From the NCBI GenBank assembly GCA_030737835.1, contig CM060856.1, positions 7,649,245-7,713,244 of the forward strand: a stretch of DNA of 64,000 nt, read 5' to 3'. The notes under the pieces were generated by a model, which worked only from the letters and a program-made list of their open reading frames with translations, was not told the origin of the DNA and ran no database searches. Numbering within the stretch: position 1 is the stretch's first letter; each line of letters opens with the position of its first letter. Source of the stretch: Acorus gramineus. Lineage: Eukaryota; Streptophyta; Magnoliopsida; Acorales; Acoraceae. Positions 10,433-22,784 of the stretch are shown here, piece after piece. The translations under genes were made by a program, and so were the position numbers.

Positions 10433-11720
10433 CTGAAAGACCTAAAACAAATTCAAAATACAATAATTAAATGATTAAATAAAAGAACAAATGAATTTTG
10501 GACCTGGCGTATATTATACCGAAATACGCACAAAAGACCGATCTACGTATATATATCTACATCAAGTCATCAACAAAAGGTCCTCCTCATATCACCGTCA
10601 GCTGAGGAAACCCAAACGTCGGATGCGGAGATAACGGCGAGAGCAGCGGGACGTTAAATATCCCCGTCAAATCCGAATCCCAAACACCCGACCAACTCGA
10701 CGGCGTCATCGGCCCAACTAACGGAATATTCGATTCCGATTCCTCTTCATTCCTCTCCTTCTTCACAACGGGAGGTTTCGACTCCACCTCCTCTACAATC
10801 TCCGCCGACCTCCGCTGCCTCTTCCGCGAAGAGGAGGTGGAGGAAGAGACGGAGGCGGAGGACTCCGGAGGAGGCGGAGGGGCGGCGGCGGATGAGTATG
10901 AGTCGGCGATGTCGTTGGGGAAGTTGAGAATGGCCTTGCTCCCGCGGAGGCGGAACGCGGCCCGATCGTAGGCCCTGGCGGCTTCGATTGCGGTGTCGAA
11001 GGTCCCCAACCAAACCCTAGAACCCTTGCGTTTGGGGTCCCGGATCTCCGCCGCGAACTTCCCCCAAGGCCTCTGCCTCACCCCCCTGTAGTGCCTCCTC
11101 TCCTCGACGGAGCACACCTCCACCTCGGGAGGCGGCGCGGTCGCCACCACGGGCCACTCGACCTTCCTCGTCTGCGGGAGATCGATCTTCAGCGAGGGGC
11201 GGCGGGTCGGGGAAGGAATCGCCTTGTTGTCCTCGAAGACGGGTGGTGGCATGGAGACGAAGAAATCGTGATCCAAATGGATGGGATCGGCGAATTTCGG
11301 GGATGGGAAGCGAAGGAAATCGAAGAGATCGGGGATCGGGGAGTCCAGATCGGCGAAGAGGTGGTGGTTGATGAAGTCGAAATGAGAGGAATCCATGCGA
11401 GCGCGAAAGAGAGAGAGAGATTGAGAAGGAAAGAATGATTTGAATATCTTTTGAGTGAATGGGGAGGGAGTGTGGAGAGGGGGGGATATAAATGGAGGAG
11501 AATTTTTGGGGAAGAGAGGGTTACGGGGATGGTTCGAAGGGGGTGGGAAGGAAAGATCGTTTGGTGTCGTTTTGTTGTGTGCTTTTGTGGATTGGTGGGC
11601 TGTGTTGTGATAAAAGATTAACGGATAAAAAAATACTTTTCAAAAAGCAGCCCCTCAATATTTATCTGTTACTTTCCGGGGTACTTCCATTTCCAAGTGG
11701 GGGTCCCTCAAGTTGGTTTG
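10433..11720. repeat. Duplicated ERF segment, unit 2
   Basis: This is the partner of the segment at 4611-5870. The shared 3' flank includes the stretch reading GACCGATCTACGTATAT in both copies, so the duplication took in downstream DNA as well as the gene. Confidence 0.85.
10587..11396 (-). CDS. Group IXb ERF transcription factor (ERF5/ERF6-like), copy 2
   Basis: This intronless gene encodes 269 aa and is a near-identical tandem copy of the gene at 4749-5555. It has the same AP2 domain (about 102-160), basic RKRQRR stretch, [10 protein letters not shown] motif and LLSPLSPHP serine-proline motif. Differences are scattered: an extra Val-Ser in the serine-rich linker, EEVESK in place of EDEAESK, FPQLTVI in place of FPQLMVI, and a few N-terminal substitutions (FLRF for CLRF). 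All key domains are intact, so both copies are probably functional. The start is in the same position after a shorter GA/CT leader. A degenerate TATA (ATTTATATC on the minus strand, near 11485-11495) lies where copy 1 has a better ATATATAAA, so promoter strength may differ. Confidence 0.95.
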   Translation of the reverse strand: MDSSHFDFINHHLFADLDSPIPDLFDFLRFPSPKFADPIHLDHDFFVSMPPPVFEDNKAIPSPTRRPSLKIDLPQTRKVEWPVVATAPPPEVEVCSVEERRHYRGVRQRPWGKFAAEIRDPKRKGSRVWLGTFDTAIEAARAYDRAAFRLRGSKAILNFPNDIADSYSSAAAPPPPPESSASVSSSTSSSRKRQRRSAEIVEEVESKPPVVKKERNEEESESNIPLVGPMTPSSWSGVWDSDLTGIFNVPLLSPLSPHPTFGFPQLTVI

Positions 11721-14182
11721 TCTTTGATTCGGGTATGATTCCGGTTAGATTGAGTTTTAATTTAAATAGAATTGAGTTCGGATATGATTTAAAAAATATA
11801 TTATATTAAATAATTAAAATTTTGCTTGAATCAATTTTTTGTTAATAAAAAAAAAATGGATATGAAGAACATTTTTATTTAATATGAATATGAAGAACAT
11901 TTTCAGTAATTTAAAAAAACTAATCACATAACAACTAAGCTAGAAGATTTCTATATATGAAATATATTTCCATACAAAATTTCGTGCGATTCTAAGATCG
12001 TTGTCTACATCAAAATACGTCATACATCATATTTGAAACATTAGACAATGAATAAAGAGCGCTATTTGACACATTCATTTTTACAACAGGAAAGATTTAT
12101 GCAGTGACAAAAAAATTTAATAAAAAATTAAATTTAACACAAACGAATGGGAAAAAGAACAACTCTTTCACCACCCCATCAAAAAAGTGATATGATAACA
12201 CTACATTTTATCATTGGTTTAAAATGTTAAAAATTTATCAAAATTTAATCACATGTTCAAGACTTTTTTTATAGTTATATATATAACTTATTAGTCACCT
12301 AAGATTATTAGCGAGATTCTCTCTCCATTCTCACCCACCACCCTCCTCCTCATGTCACTTCCTCCTCCACCGCCGCCACCTCCTCTGATGCTACTAGTCA
12401 TTAAGTAAGATTAGTCGATGATTGATCACAATTAAAATGTCAGAATCGATCTTTCTAAAAAGCTTTTGTATGACGATATAACCTTACATGTACGAATGGT
12501 TTTAAAATGTATTTGAGAAAATTATTCAAATACCCCGGTTTAATTTTTTTTCTAACCCCAAACTTTTTTTATTTTTTATTTACTCATGAAATCTGGTCTT
12601 TTTTTTTTTTGCCTCTAGGCCTGTGCTACCTTATTTTTTTTTACCTAAACCACCACCATCTGAAAATTAGTATTGCATTTTTGTAACAATTCAACATATG
12701 TTTCGAATCATTCTGAATAAAAACAATCACTTTCATTCATTGTTCCTTCAATTCCATTCAATCAATTAATGTTACAAGCCTGATCAAAGAAACAATGTTT
12801 GCCATTCAATATATTCTATTCCAACAAAGAAGTCCCACAAGCAATCCAACCATAAACTTATTTTTGCCTTTGTTTACAAGAAAATATTACATGAATATGG
12901 ATTTTCAAGAAACCGTTTTTTTTTATTCATAAATGATTTCAGGATTCATCTCTCAAGAAGCTAAAATCTAGTTTCCTAAAAAAAATGCTCAATAAGACAT
13001 CTCCATTAATGTTGACACATTCTTTAAAAGAGTTTTAAGTTCACTCCGATTTTCGGCAAAATCTTCCAACGTTACAACAAAAGATTGCTGCTACCTCGCC
13101 AAACTGAACAAGAGTTTGGACTTTGGATCCTTTGTGATGACATCATAGGGAAGCTCTTGGACAGCCAGTGGTCATTAGACATGTAACAGAGTACATCTAT
13201 TTTCATTTTTTTAAATAGACTCTTACAAGTAAGAATCTATCAAAACTTATATTCATTTTTTAAATAGATTCTCATCCCTTTTACGTGGCATCTCATGAGT
13301 GGCTGACACAAGGGATATCAATTTAAAGCATCAGTTGAATGTTATACTAAAAATGATCCTGTACTTTGGAATGCCACGGTTTGAATCTTAATTTAAGAAT
13401 AACACATGGCCAATTAATTACATGCTTTACAAAAAAAATAGTACATTTAAATTAATTGAATGCAAACTTTTTTTTAATATTTTCATAATAGAATGTATAC
13501 TAACATGGATTATATACTGGATTGGATGATTTTATTTGTTTTGTGGTATTGCATGAACGACTGCAAAAGTGCCTCGTAATAGTGTGTCCAAACTCCAAAG
13601 CTTAACCAAACCACACCCATTATCTAACTTGCTTATATATCAAACGATCCCTATATATTGGAATTTCCAGTAATAACTCAGATTTATACACTGTTCAGAT
13701 TAAAAAAAATTTAAAATATTAATTAGTACAGATAAATTGACACATATTTAGTTCACTAAATTTGAACAAAATAAGAATTTAAATAGTGGATTACAACGAA
13801 GAACTCCATATTCCAATTCCCAAAATATAGCACACTTTGCAAAGCTGTGAAGACACAGCGCTTCCACATAATCTGATGAACAAAATTCTAACAAAACAAA
13901 ATCAAACATAACTCGAAGAATAACATTACATGTTTTATTTTATATACAGACTCTAATTTTTTTTGAAGTCACATATTTCATGAAACATTTAATATTACAC
14001 AAACAAACAATCGTCCATTACTCCTACCATTGACTATATATTTATATATAATATAATACATGAACGACTCAAAGAGAAAGTCAAACACCGACTCACCAGA
14101 ACCTCTTAGACGACTAACTAAAACAAAAGCCATTTGACCTTCCCCTGACTTTGGATTCAGTCCACACAGCATACAACACAAG
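11721..14182. other. AT-rich intergenic spacer
   Basis: No gene or complete transposon was identified. A CT-rich stretch with a (CCTCCACCG)-like core lies at about 12310-12395. The last 200 bp before 14183 probably include the 3' UTR of the C2orf69-like gene on the minus strand. Confidence 0.5.
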
Positions 14183-17100
14183 CTATCCAGTTTTTCTACT
14201 ATTCAAACTGTCACATACAGTACGACTTGTCACATTTATGTGTTCAATTATTTCAAAATGCATCTGCAGACTGGGGGGCCTATCTGGGAAATAAAGTTTC
14301 TCACTCACCTGTAGTCTGCCATCCGTCCGAGGAGACTCACCTTGGAGCAGTTGCACCAACCTGTCTTTCTCTTTGCGGATCCATGGGCGGTCCCTGCTGC
14401 ACCACTGTCGGGGGGTTCCGTGAATCGCGAAATGGATTTCATGGGCACTGGATGTCAAATGCTCTGTGATTTTCTTGATCACGGCATGATCAGTCAAATA
14501 TGCTCCGGGAGAGTTCAGCCCGACGTCCACGTAGTGGATATTGGAAATGCCGAGGAGAAAGCTTTCTTTGGATGCAGGGATGATGTGAACTTGTTGGAGT
14601 CGAGGAGAATCCTCGGCTGACCCTGGTTTTAAATGGGCGAGCTCGGTGAGGATTTGGTTGAGTACAGTGCCTCCCTTGCTAAACCCAAGGAGGACTGTTT
14701 TGGGTGGATATGAGGTTGAGAATAACTGGGGTTCTGTTCCTGTTATTTCATTCTTTGCCTGAAAAGAGAAGCGATACAGTGAGCTTGATACATGTTGATA
14801 TGCACCTTAATAGGGTGATCAATATTATTAAAAACAAGTTTAAATGTCTTCCATAATAATGAGAAAGCTCACGAACTAAAGATTTGAACAATAGCCACGT
14901 TAAAGTCTGTTATGATAAAGTCCGACATGATTGCATAATTTCATCAAAAGATGAAATAATATGCATAAGAAACATATTTGATCTTCTATGCAAAAAATAA
15001 TAATAAATAATAAAAGACATGCTTCTCACCTCTTTTTCCTTCCAATCAATATCCTAGAAAAATATTCAGCAACTTAGCCTGCGTATACGTGCACGCGCGT
15101 GCGCCACAAGTAGTCATCTACTAAATTGGACCAGATACTGAACAGAATGCGGCATTTCCAGAATAAATCAATGTTAAAGAATTAACTAAAGGGGCATACA
15201 ACAAAAAAAAAACAGCAAACCAGCAGGTTGCTATAAATCATTAGTGCTGCGCATCAAGCAAATTTTACTTCCACTTAAAAAAAGTTTCACGAATTGTGAA
15301 ACTACCTATAACTTGTTTGGGTGAGTTCTATTAATGCAACTAAGTGATGCACAGTTCATTTACTACAACAAAATAACATCAAAATAAGCTTAACCCAGAT
15401 GTCTGAGTTCATTTATTTTTTCATAATCTCTCAGATGACTGCTTTTGGAATAGCTGAGTGCTAGAAAAAAATATATTAAAAGAACAGAAATTAGTATTGG
15501 ATAAACTCTCGCAATAGAGATTGTTGTGTTTGGAGTGCCACCATCATTGCCATCAACCACCACCAAACCACCATTTCCGTGACTCCTTTCTTTCAATCAA
15601 GCAACCATTTAATTCACAGCTTCATGTTCCAACCTCCAAGGTTATAGGGCCATCAAGTCCAGAGACTTGTATGTCCTCAACTTTCATCCAAGTAATTTTA
15701 GATCTTCTTTCCTCATTAAATGCCATTACTAATTTAATCCCTCCTCAGGAATTATCCCCCAGAAACATTGAGCATGTCGAAGAAGGCTCCATTAGTTCTT
15801 AAATCTTAATTGTTCTATATATACTACTGCTGGTTATAAGCTGCTACACATGCAAATCTAAATAAGCCTATACTTGAAATTTTAGACAGCTTGTTAAGCA
15901 CCCACATCCCAATAATAAGACCTCTCTTCCTACCGGCGCCTACCGGAGTAGGGTCATGACTAACTGTCCCCTGTAAAGTTTGTCTTTTGTTCCCTGTAAA
16001 TAAAACCAGATTCAGCCACTTAGAATGATTAACAATTTCAGTTCTAGTCACCTCCTCCTAAACTATTTGAACAAAACACTGAATAGTGTAGATTTAAGAG
16101 TTAAGACAGATCTGTAAGGTTTCTTTACCATCACTATTCCTAAGACAAGAAGTGCTTATTCTATGCGGTCCAACAAATTTCCAATGCAATTCGAACAGTA
16201 AATGCACAGCCCCAATTAGCATCACAGTAAATCTTGTGTCATAAAGTGATACCATTTCACACCTCTTAATTTTGTCTAATGAAACATGTCACGTTCACAA
16301 AAATTATGTGAGTGGGTGCTTTAGATTGATAACAAACAATATGCTGATATATGAATGTTGATGGATAAGCTTTGATAGAGCGCGGTAGCCCAAAAAACTA
16401 TTTGTTTTGAGCGCTGAGACACTCGGATTGTTTTGCATCCACATACACTATGATAATATAATATATATTGCGCTATCATAATATATGGTGTTCTATCATA
16501 GTGTATGGAGCAAAAAAAATTTCATTTTTTCAAAAGAAAAAAAATGCACTATTATGTCTCAATATATATATATATATTATTTCATATAACAGTATGTACT
16601 TTAATGAGAGAATGTATAATTAAAAAAAAAAAAACGGTGTGAACTACATATGTGGCTATAATGGGAGCTAGACATATCATTTTAAGTGATGATACACTTA
16701 GTCTGTTTTACAGCCCGTTTTGCAACCCATACACTATAATAGCATTGTATATACTAACATATCATAGTGTATGGGGTTTAATTATAGTATATGAAATAAA
16801 AAAAATTGTCATTTTTTCAATGCGAAAAAAAAACTAATGTATCTCAATATATACTTCATTTCATATAACAATATTTACCTCAATAGAAAATAGAAGAGTG
16901 CATGATTTTTTCAAAAAAAGAAAACCAATGCGGACTGCAATTAGAGGGTTGGACATATCATTTTCCTTTCATTCGTTTTGTCTACCCTTATTTATGTCAA
17001 TGGATTAAAATATTATTTCATGTTATTTTAAAATGTTTTCTCCTATCATTCTCGTGCATCCCAAAACATATCAGATTCTCAAACACATTGCCAAATATAA

Positions 17101-18583
17101 CAAACTAATATAAGAGATGAACCAGCCAACAAAACAGTAACTCGAATCAAAAACAAAAAAAGGGGGAATTTTTACGTTTTCTAATGAAACTAATAAAAAA
17201 GACAACCAAACAAACAATATTTTACATTGTCCATATTATTATCTATCATGGTATAACTAAATAGGGATTTATAATTTTTGACCTTGTATCCATAGAATCT
17301 CTCATTGGTTCCATACAATGAATCATAAAAACAATCAAGCAGTCTATTCCAGTGTGATGCCCTTCCTATTCTACCATTTTCCTACTCCCGGACCAAACGT
17401 GGGCCTGTTTGGATAGAAGTATAAGCTATTATGAGGTTTATACATATTCTAGGAATTGTTGACTTTATCAATGGAATAAGTGATTTTCTGTTTGGTTGTG
17501 TTTTTATTTATTCTTGTTGGGAAACACAATAATAAAGGTTGGAGTGTTTGGTTGATGAAGAATAAAATGTGAAAAAGGTGTAAAAAGTTGATTTGACATG
17601 TGAGCTCCATCGATGTATTAGAGATGATGACAGATGATTTGATGTGATGACATATAATTTAATAGACGGGTCCCCTTATTAGAGATGATGACATGTGATT
17701 TGATGTGATGACATATGATTTAATAGGCGGGTCCCCTCATACCAGTGAAAGAAGAACACAATTTCATGGGAAGACTTGGAATACAAATACCAGTTTATTC
17801 TCACTTAATTCTGTAGCTGTATGCCTATACCTACTTATTCTCTCTATCCGAACACCTTTTTTTTGTTTGTTATTCCCCTCTATTCCCACCTATTCCTCCC
17901 CTATTCCATTACACAAACGCATCCCTGAGAAAATAGAATAACCCGGATCATTTAATACTCCACAAAATATTCACATTCATGGATAACATTTTATAATGCT
18001 AAATCAACCAAAACTTCACTAACAAAAAACATAGATCAACAGAAGAATCACTATTCCGAACTTCATAAAATCCAACAAAAGAAGAGTAAATCGATCGAAC
18101 CTCCTCGACGCACTTGCGCAAGAGCGAGACGACAGAAGTGGAGGCCGGAAACCCTTCGGGATCGTAACCTCGTGGATCCCCCCTCAAATCCACCGTCGGC
18201 ACGAAATCACGATAGACCGCGAAGGGCCCGTTGAAGGTGGAGGCGTCGACGACCCAGGCGTTGACGGATCCCCCGAACTTCGAGACCAGGATCTCCGCCA
18301 CCGTCCGGGAATCCGAGAGCCTCTCGATCACGTGATCCCCCGTCCCCTCCACCCGATCGCCATTGAAGAAGACAACATTGGCTGAAGGAACCTGTGATTC
18401 AGACACCGAAGAAGGGAAGTTAGGGTTTTTATGAATCGAATTAGGGATTTTTTTTTTGTGGGGGAGGGAAAGTACAGCTAGGGTTTTGGAGGAGGGGGAG
18501 AGGCGGAGAGAGGCGGCGACTTTGTAGTGGGCTCCGTTGTTGGGCCGAAGGGGAATGCGTATGAGTCCGGCCCATCGATCCAT
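14183..18583 (-). CDS. C2orf69/UPF0565-type alpha/beta-hydrolase-like protein, 3 exons
   Basis: Rebuilt exons (minus strand) are 18583-18476, 18391-18101 and 14758-14183, all phase 0, giving 324 aa. The start MDRWAGLIRIPL, then FFNGDRVEGTG, GPFAVYRDFVP and FPAST, matches plant homologues of human C2orf69. Exon 3 holds LLGFSKGGT with a G-x-S-x-G elbow (Gly158-Phe-Ser160-Lys-Gly162), then HYVDVGLNSPGAYLTDH, HGTPRQWC and the end LQMHFEIIEHINV, as in the family. The human protein is linked to mitochondrial disease; the plant role is unknown. Intron 1 is 84 nt, lacks in-frame stops and is a multiple of three, so its retention would add 28 residues; conserved LAVPSAN supports removal. Intron 2 is 3.34 kb and full of repeats. 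A foldback transposon ends 97 bp upstream of the ATG. Confidence 0.9.
16440..16970. repeat. Degenerate tandem repeat, about 290-bp unit
   Basis: Two related copies inside intron 2 of the C2orf69-like gene share stretches such as ATCATAGTGTATGG, CTCAATATATA, TTTCATATAACA and GACATATCATTTT. A third member of the family lies around 21620-21740 and 22790-22840, where it is split by another element. This is probably an old MITE family. Confidence 0.55.
16970..17270 (+). mobile_element. Fragment of the 0.5-kb MITE family (diverged)
   Basis: The fragment shares diagnostic words with the copies at 26.9, 27.9 and 55.6 kb (GTCAATGGAT, TTTTTACGTTTTC, AAAAGACAACCAAACAAA, ATCTATC.TGGTATAACTA). It is degraded and its ends are not defined. 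Confidence 0.5.
17401..17926. mobile_element. Possible Tourist-like MITE
   Basis: The left end GGGCCTGTTTGGATAG and right end ACACAAACGCATCCC resemble Tourist-type termini. No clean target duplication is visible. A 75-bp stretch holding GATGTGATGACATATGATTT is repeated internally near 17630-17720. Confidence 0.35.
18392..18475 (-). other. 84-nt in-frame intron of the C2orf69-like gene
   Basis: On the minus strand the intron starts GTACTTTCC and ends GAATCACAG. Splicing joins ...KTLA to VPSANVVF, which matches plant homologues. The length is 28 codons and no stop occurs in the reading frame. Confidence 0.85.
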
Positions 18584-18679
18584 TGGTGGATTTTTTTGGG
18601 CAATGAAGCGGCGATTATTCGTCTGTTGAAAAGCGGGGACATGGACACGCCACCTAACGTTATCTTACTTTATAAAATA

Positions 18680-19620
18680 GGGTTAAAGACATCTAAGCCC
18701 CTACAAATATGGAAAAACCCATATAAGTTTCTACTAAAATTGGGACAGACGTACGAGTTCCTGAAAACTCAGAAAAACCAAATTATCATCCCTGAGTTAA
18801 ATTTTCATTCAAATTTAAATTTCCATCACATATAATTGTGTAGATATTGAAGTCCTTATAAACAGTCATAAAGACAAATTAGTCCCTGCAAAAGATAAAA
18901 TTGCTCCTAAAAGACTTTTACATTAAATTGTGTATACATTGTAGTCCCTATAAATAATCATAAAGACAAATTAGTCTCCGCAAAAGATAAAATTGCCCTT
19001 AAAAGACTTTTACATTTAATTTAATAAACATTACAGTCCTTATAAACAATCGTAAAGACAAATTGATTCCTCTAAAAGACAAAAATACACTTGAAGTATT
19101 TTTACATTTAATTGTGCAGACATTGCAATTTAAAAATTAAATACCCTCTAAAAGACTGCAATTTCTACACAATTAAATGTAAAAATTCTTCAAGGGCATT
19201 TTTGTCTTTTACATGTACCAATTTGTTTTTACGATTATTTATAAGGACTGTAATATCTATCCAATTAAATGTAAAAATCTTTTAGGGGCAATTTTGTCTT
19301 TTGCAATGACTAATTTGTCTTTATGATTGTTTATAGATACTGCAATGTGTACACAATTTAATGTAAAAGTCTTTCAGGGGCAATTTTGTCTTTTGCAGGG
19401 ACTAATTTGTCTTTATGACTGTTTATAAGGACTTCAATGTCTACACAATTATATGTAACAGAATATTCTGGGAATATTCCATTAAGTTTGGATGAAAATT
19501 TAACTCAGGGATGATAATTGGATTTTTCTGATTTTTCAGGGACTCGTACGTCTGTCCTAATTTTAGTAAGGATTTATATGGGTTTTTTCATGTTTATAGG
19601 GACTTAGATGTCTTTAACCC
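18680..19620. mobile_element. Foldback Mutator-like element with perfect 9-bp TSD
   Basis: This 941-bp element is almost entirely an inverted repeat. The left arm (18680-19130) pairs with the right arm (19154-19620) around a loop of about 23 nt. Ends are GGGTTAAAGACATC and GATGTCTTTAACCC. It is flanked by identical 9-bp copies TATAAAATA at 18671-18679 and 19621-19629, the length typical of Mutator-like elements. Each arm contains three to four degenerate units of about 110-120 bp with words such as ACAAATTAGTC and AAAAGACTTTTACATT. There is no coding sequence. It lies 97 bp upstream of the C2orf69-like start codon, so it must abut or include that promoter. A diverged single arm lies at 25495-25672. 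Confidence 0.9.
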
Positions 19621-19920
19621 TATAAAATAATAATGATGTACTCAAAATTTATGTAATTTTTTAATTAAATTAAATTTAGAGGAAACGTTTGAAAATATGT
19701 TCGTGCCTTTTAATTTTTAAAAAAATTGTAATAAATAAATAACAAAAAATGAAGAGAATACAAAAATATGGATAAGATTTAATTAGATTTTAAATAAAAA
19801 AAGTAAAACAAAATAAAAATAAATCTTAGTTTATCTCAAAGCAAAAAATGTTTTGGGATTTGGGTATCTCTAGTGGGTAGATCCTCTAAGCTACAGTTCT
19901 ATCATATCTATATCTATCAA

Positions 19921-20010
19921 CTTCTTTTGATAGGATGGTAGGTATCTAAATAATTTGAGTTTGAGTTATACCACCTGCTGATAAGGGAAAATCGATTTAA
20001 TCAGAAAAGA
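19921..20010 (+). mobile_element. SINE-like fragment
   Basis: The order ATAGGATGGTAGGT, then GAGTTTGAGTTATACC, then GATAAGGGAAAATCGATTTAA parallels the copies at 30915, 53870 (minus) and 60325. Those carry A- and B-box-like promoter words of tRNA-derived SINEs. This copy is diverged. Confidence 0.4.
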
Positions 20011-21130
20011 TCTTACTGATATACAAAATAGTATATATATCCATGTATGGTTTTTTTCTGGAAAGAACGAGAGAATCCCAGATGCCTCATAAATAAACCA
20101 GGAGTTGCTGACCGACCATGTATCTAATTGAATGGCCCACATCAAGAGAAAACTGGCGTGCCATATGAGCATACAAAATACAGTTTCTCATCCTCATCAA
20201 CAGAAAGTCAGAAAGTCTTTGTCATGCATGGCCCAACCTAAACCAGATTCCACCTCTGTAGGTTCAATCCATCCATCCAAATATATGCATGAATGCCACA
20301 GTTTTCTTTTATCTTGAGTCCAGTTATGTGAATCGATTTGAATGTCATGTCATAGGTTACCTTTTATAGCTCCAGCACATGCATCCACTTCAAATCGACA
20401 CTCGACAGTTATACCTTGAAGAGTCCCGCTTGGCCACTGATTCATGCTTCATTTTCAGTTTATTCAATTCGCTCATGGAACTGAATTTGATATTATTTTT
20501 TTTTCTTAAGAGAGGAGTTTTTTTTCTAATTGTCAGAGTTGTTATTGTTTTGAAGGAGAAAAATATTCTAAAAAGAACTATTTTTTGTTGTATTTTTCAT
20601 CTACATTCATTACTTCATTAGTGTATATTAATTGGCATACCTTCTAATTAAATCTATGTCCAGTGCTTTGGTGATAAAAAAAATGAGTTTAAAAATAAAA
20701 CTGCTTATATCGGTACAGTTTTATTATTGTTCATAATTGTAAAGCAAGGCCAGCATGCAATGGTTATCCCCAGGCGCAATCGGAACCGATCACTCTTGCA
20801 CAGCTTGCAAATGTGGGGACCGAATTATTGGGCAGAGTGCCACTGTAACATGAATCCTTTCCAGAGTTATCACATCAAAGTATTCTTGTTGATGCTTATG
20901 TATACAAACAAACAAAAGAAAAAAGAAAAAAGAAAAAAGAAAGAGGAATTCACACCCAATAAGTTTCTTCATCAATGCCTTATCATGTATGCTTTGAATT
21001 TCAACACCCTCATGTTTTCAGGAATCCGTCGCAAAAATAATTATAATAGTACTATATCACACCAAACCATATAAGTCAACTATTGCATGCATGCATGCTC
21101 AAGTTTTGCTCTTTCACACTGAATCATAGA
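20011..21130. other. AT-rich intergenic DNA, nothing recognised
   Basis: Short open frames occur on both strands (for example 20727-21074), but none shows a known domain, splice signals or codon bias. A run of AAAAAAG units lies near 20910-20945. Confidence 0.5.
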
Positions 21131-21139
21131 GTTCCGATC

Positions 21140-21345
21140 CAAATTTGATACTATCACTATGAGTATCGAATTGCACTATCAGTTAATTGAATTATACAAC
21201 TTAATAATCAAATTATACAGAGAGTGACACTGTACGTACGTAATAATTAGTTGTGTAGTTTAATTTTATGGACCGTCTAGTTCAATTAATTGATAGTACA
21301 ATTGTATATTGATGATATTGATGGTACTCACGCCTGATCAGATCA
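21140..21345. mobile_element. Small palindromic MITE
   Basis: Imperfect inverted halves pair around CGTACGTACG near 21235, with CTATCAGTTAATTGAATTA on the left matching TTCAATTAATTGATAG on the right. It may belong to the same family as 26020-26308. The ends are approximate. Confidence 0.45.
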
Positions 21346-21745
21346 AGACTCAAAACTATAATGAACTTAGTATGATCCTCTGATAGAAAGCGAAAAAGAC
21401 GATCGACACCGTTGATGATAAAATCCCATAAGATCTAGAACTAGAACCCCCACCTGCTCTTGGGCATGGGCTTGACCTGAGAGGGCCATTAACGACATCC
21501 TTGTGCGGACATACACGTGACCCGGCCCACTTTTTGGGTGCATGCGCGCCAGATTAACATATGAGCGCTCGTACGTTCAACCTGTTTTTCGACCTCCTAA
21601 GCAATCAATAAATAATCTCCAATATATACAGCACTATTATAATGTATGAAAAATTAATTTTTTTAATATTTTTAAAGAATTAATATACACTAGTGTATCA
21701 TAGTCTATATATAATAGTATGTACTCTAATGAACAAATTTTTAAA

Positions 21746-22784
21746 GGAAAAATTTATATAACCCCCTGAAATCTGGCCTAAATTCAAATAACCCATGCAA
21801 TCTTCATATATCTATATAATCCTCTGTAATCAGACCTCAAAATCCATATAACCCCCTCTGTCCGCTTTCTGTCAGTCGAGTTAACGGCAATGAATTTATG
21901 CAGGGGGTTATATGGATTTAAGCTAGATTACAGGGGGTTATATGGATTTTTTTCTAATTTTTATTTATTTATGCTTTTTTTTAAATTATAAATGACGTGT
22001 GATTTCATAATCAGTAACCTGACACATTAATAATGGAGTAAATTAACATTTACATGCATTAACATCTAATGGATTGTAAATATTTGTTTTGTTGTATTTT
22101 CTGTTATTCTCATTGGGAAACGTAAAATTGATATTTTTGTTGTTTGATTCACATTGGATAAAATAAGGATAAATGGTAGATAAAAGATAGATAAAAGTTT
22201 ATGACTTTTTAAATGACAACTATACCCCTGCATAAATTATTTGTGTTGGGAATAAGTATGAGATGTGTGTATGATATGATAAATGCGACAATTTTTGAAA
22301 AAAAAATTTCTAAAAATTCAAAAATGCCAAGAGGATGAGTTTTATTTTTTTTTATTAAATCTTAGAGCACATCTTGTACTGGTGTCATGAGAGTGATTTT
22401 TGTTGGGGATAAACTGTATATAGATGAGTAATTTTGGGTTCTTTTTTAAAATACAAAAAGATAGAATATATATCTCTTTTACTTATATCTCTTTGGTGGG
22501 TGATCTTGTATGTGTTTATTATTTAAATAATTATTTTCTTTTATTAAAATTAAAGGTACATGATCTTGAAAAAAAATTCAAAAATAAATGTTAAACAGCT
22601 CAATTTTTAAATCACATGTAGAGAAAAAAAATAAAATTTTTTATTACTCAACTGACGGAAGAGGCGGACGGAGAGGGTTATATGGATATTGAGGTCTGAT
22701 TACAAGGGGTTATATGGATATATGAAGATTGCAGGGGGGTTATATAAATTTAGGCTAGATTTCAGGGGTTATATAAATAAGAAA
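21746..22784. mobile_element. TIR element of about 1.04 kb with 150-bp inverted ends
   Basis: The left end (ATTTATATAACCCCCTGAAA) and the right end, read in reverse complement (ATTTATATAACCCCTGAAAT), stay similar for about 150 bp through words such as GTAATCAGACCTCAA and CTCCGTCCGC. Flanks TTTTTAAAG and TGGTTAAAG match at 6-7 of 9 positions, which may be an aged 9-bp target duplication. Inside is a fragment of the 0.5-kb MITE (about 22075-22290). The element interrupts an older repeat related to 16440-16970. Confidence 0.65.
22075..22290 (-). mobile_element. Nested fragment of the 0.5-kb MITE family
   Basis: Words CTGTTATTCTCATTGGGAAA, CGTAAAATTGATATTTTTGT and ATTATTTGTGTT match the complete copy at 55577-56114 in the same reading direction. 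Both ends of the fragment are lost. Confidence 0.6.
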
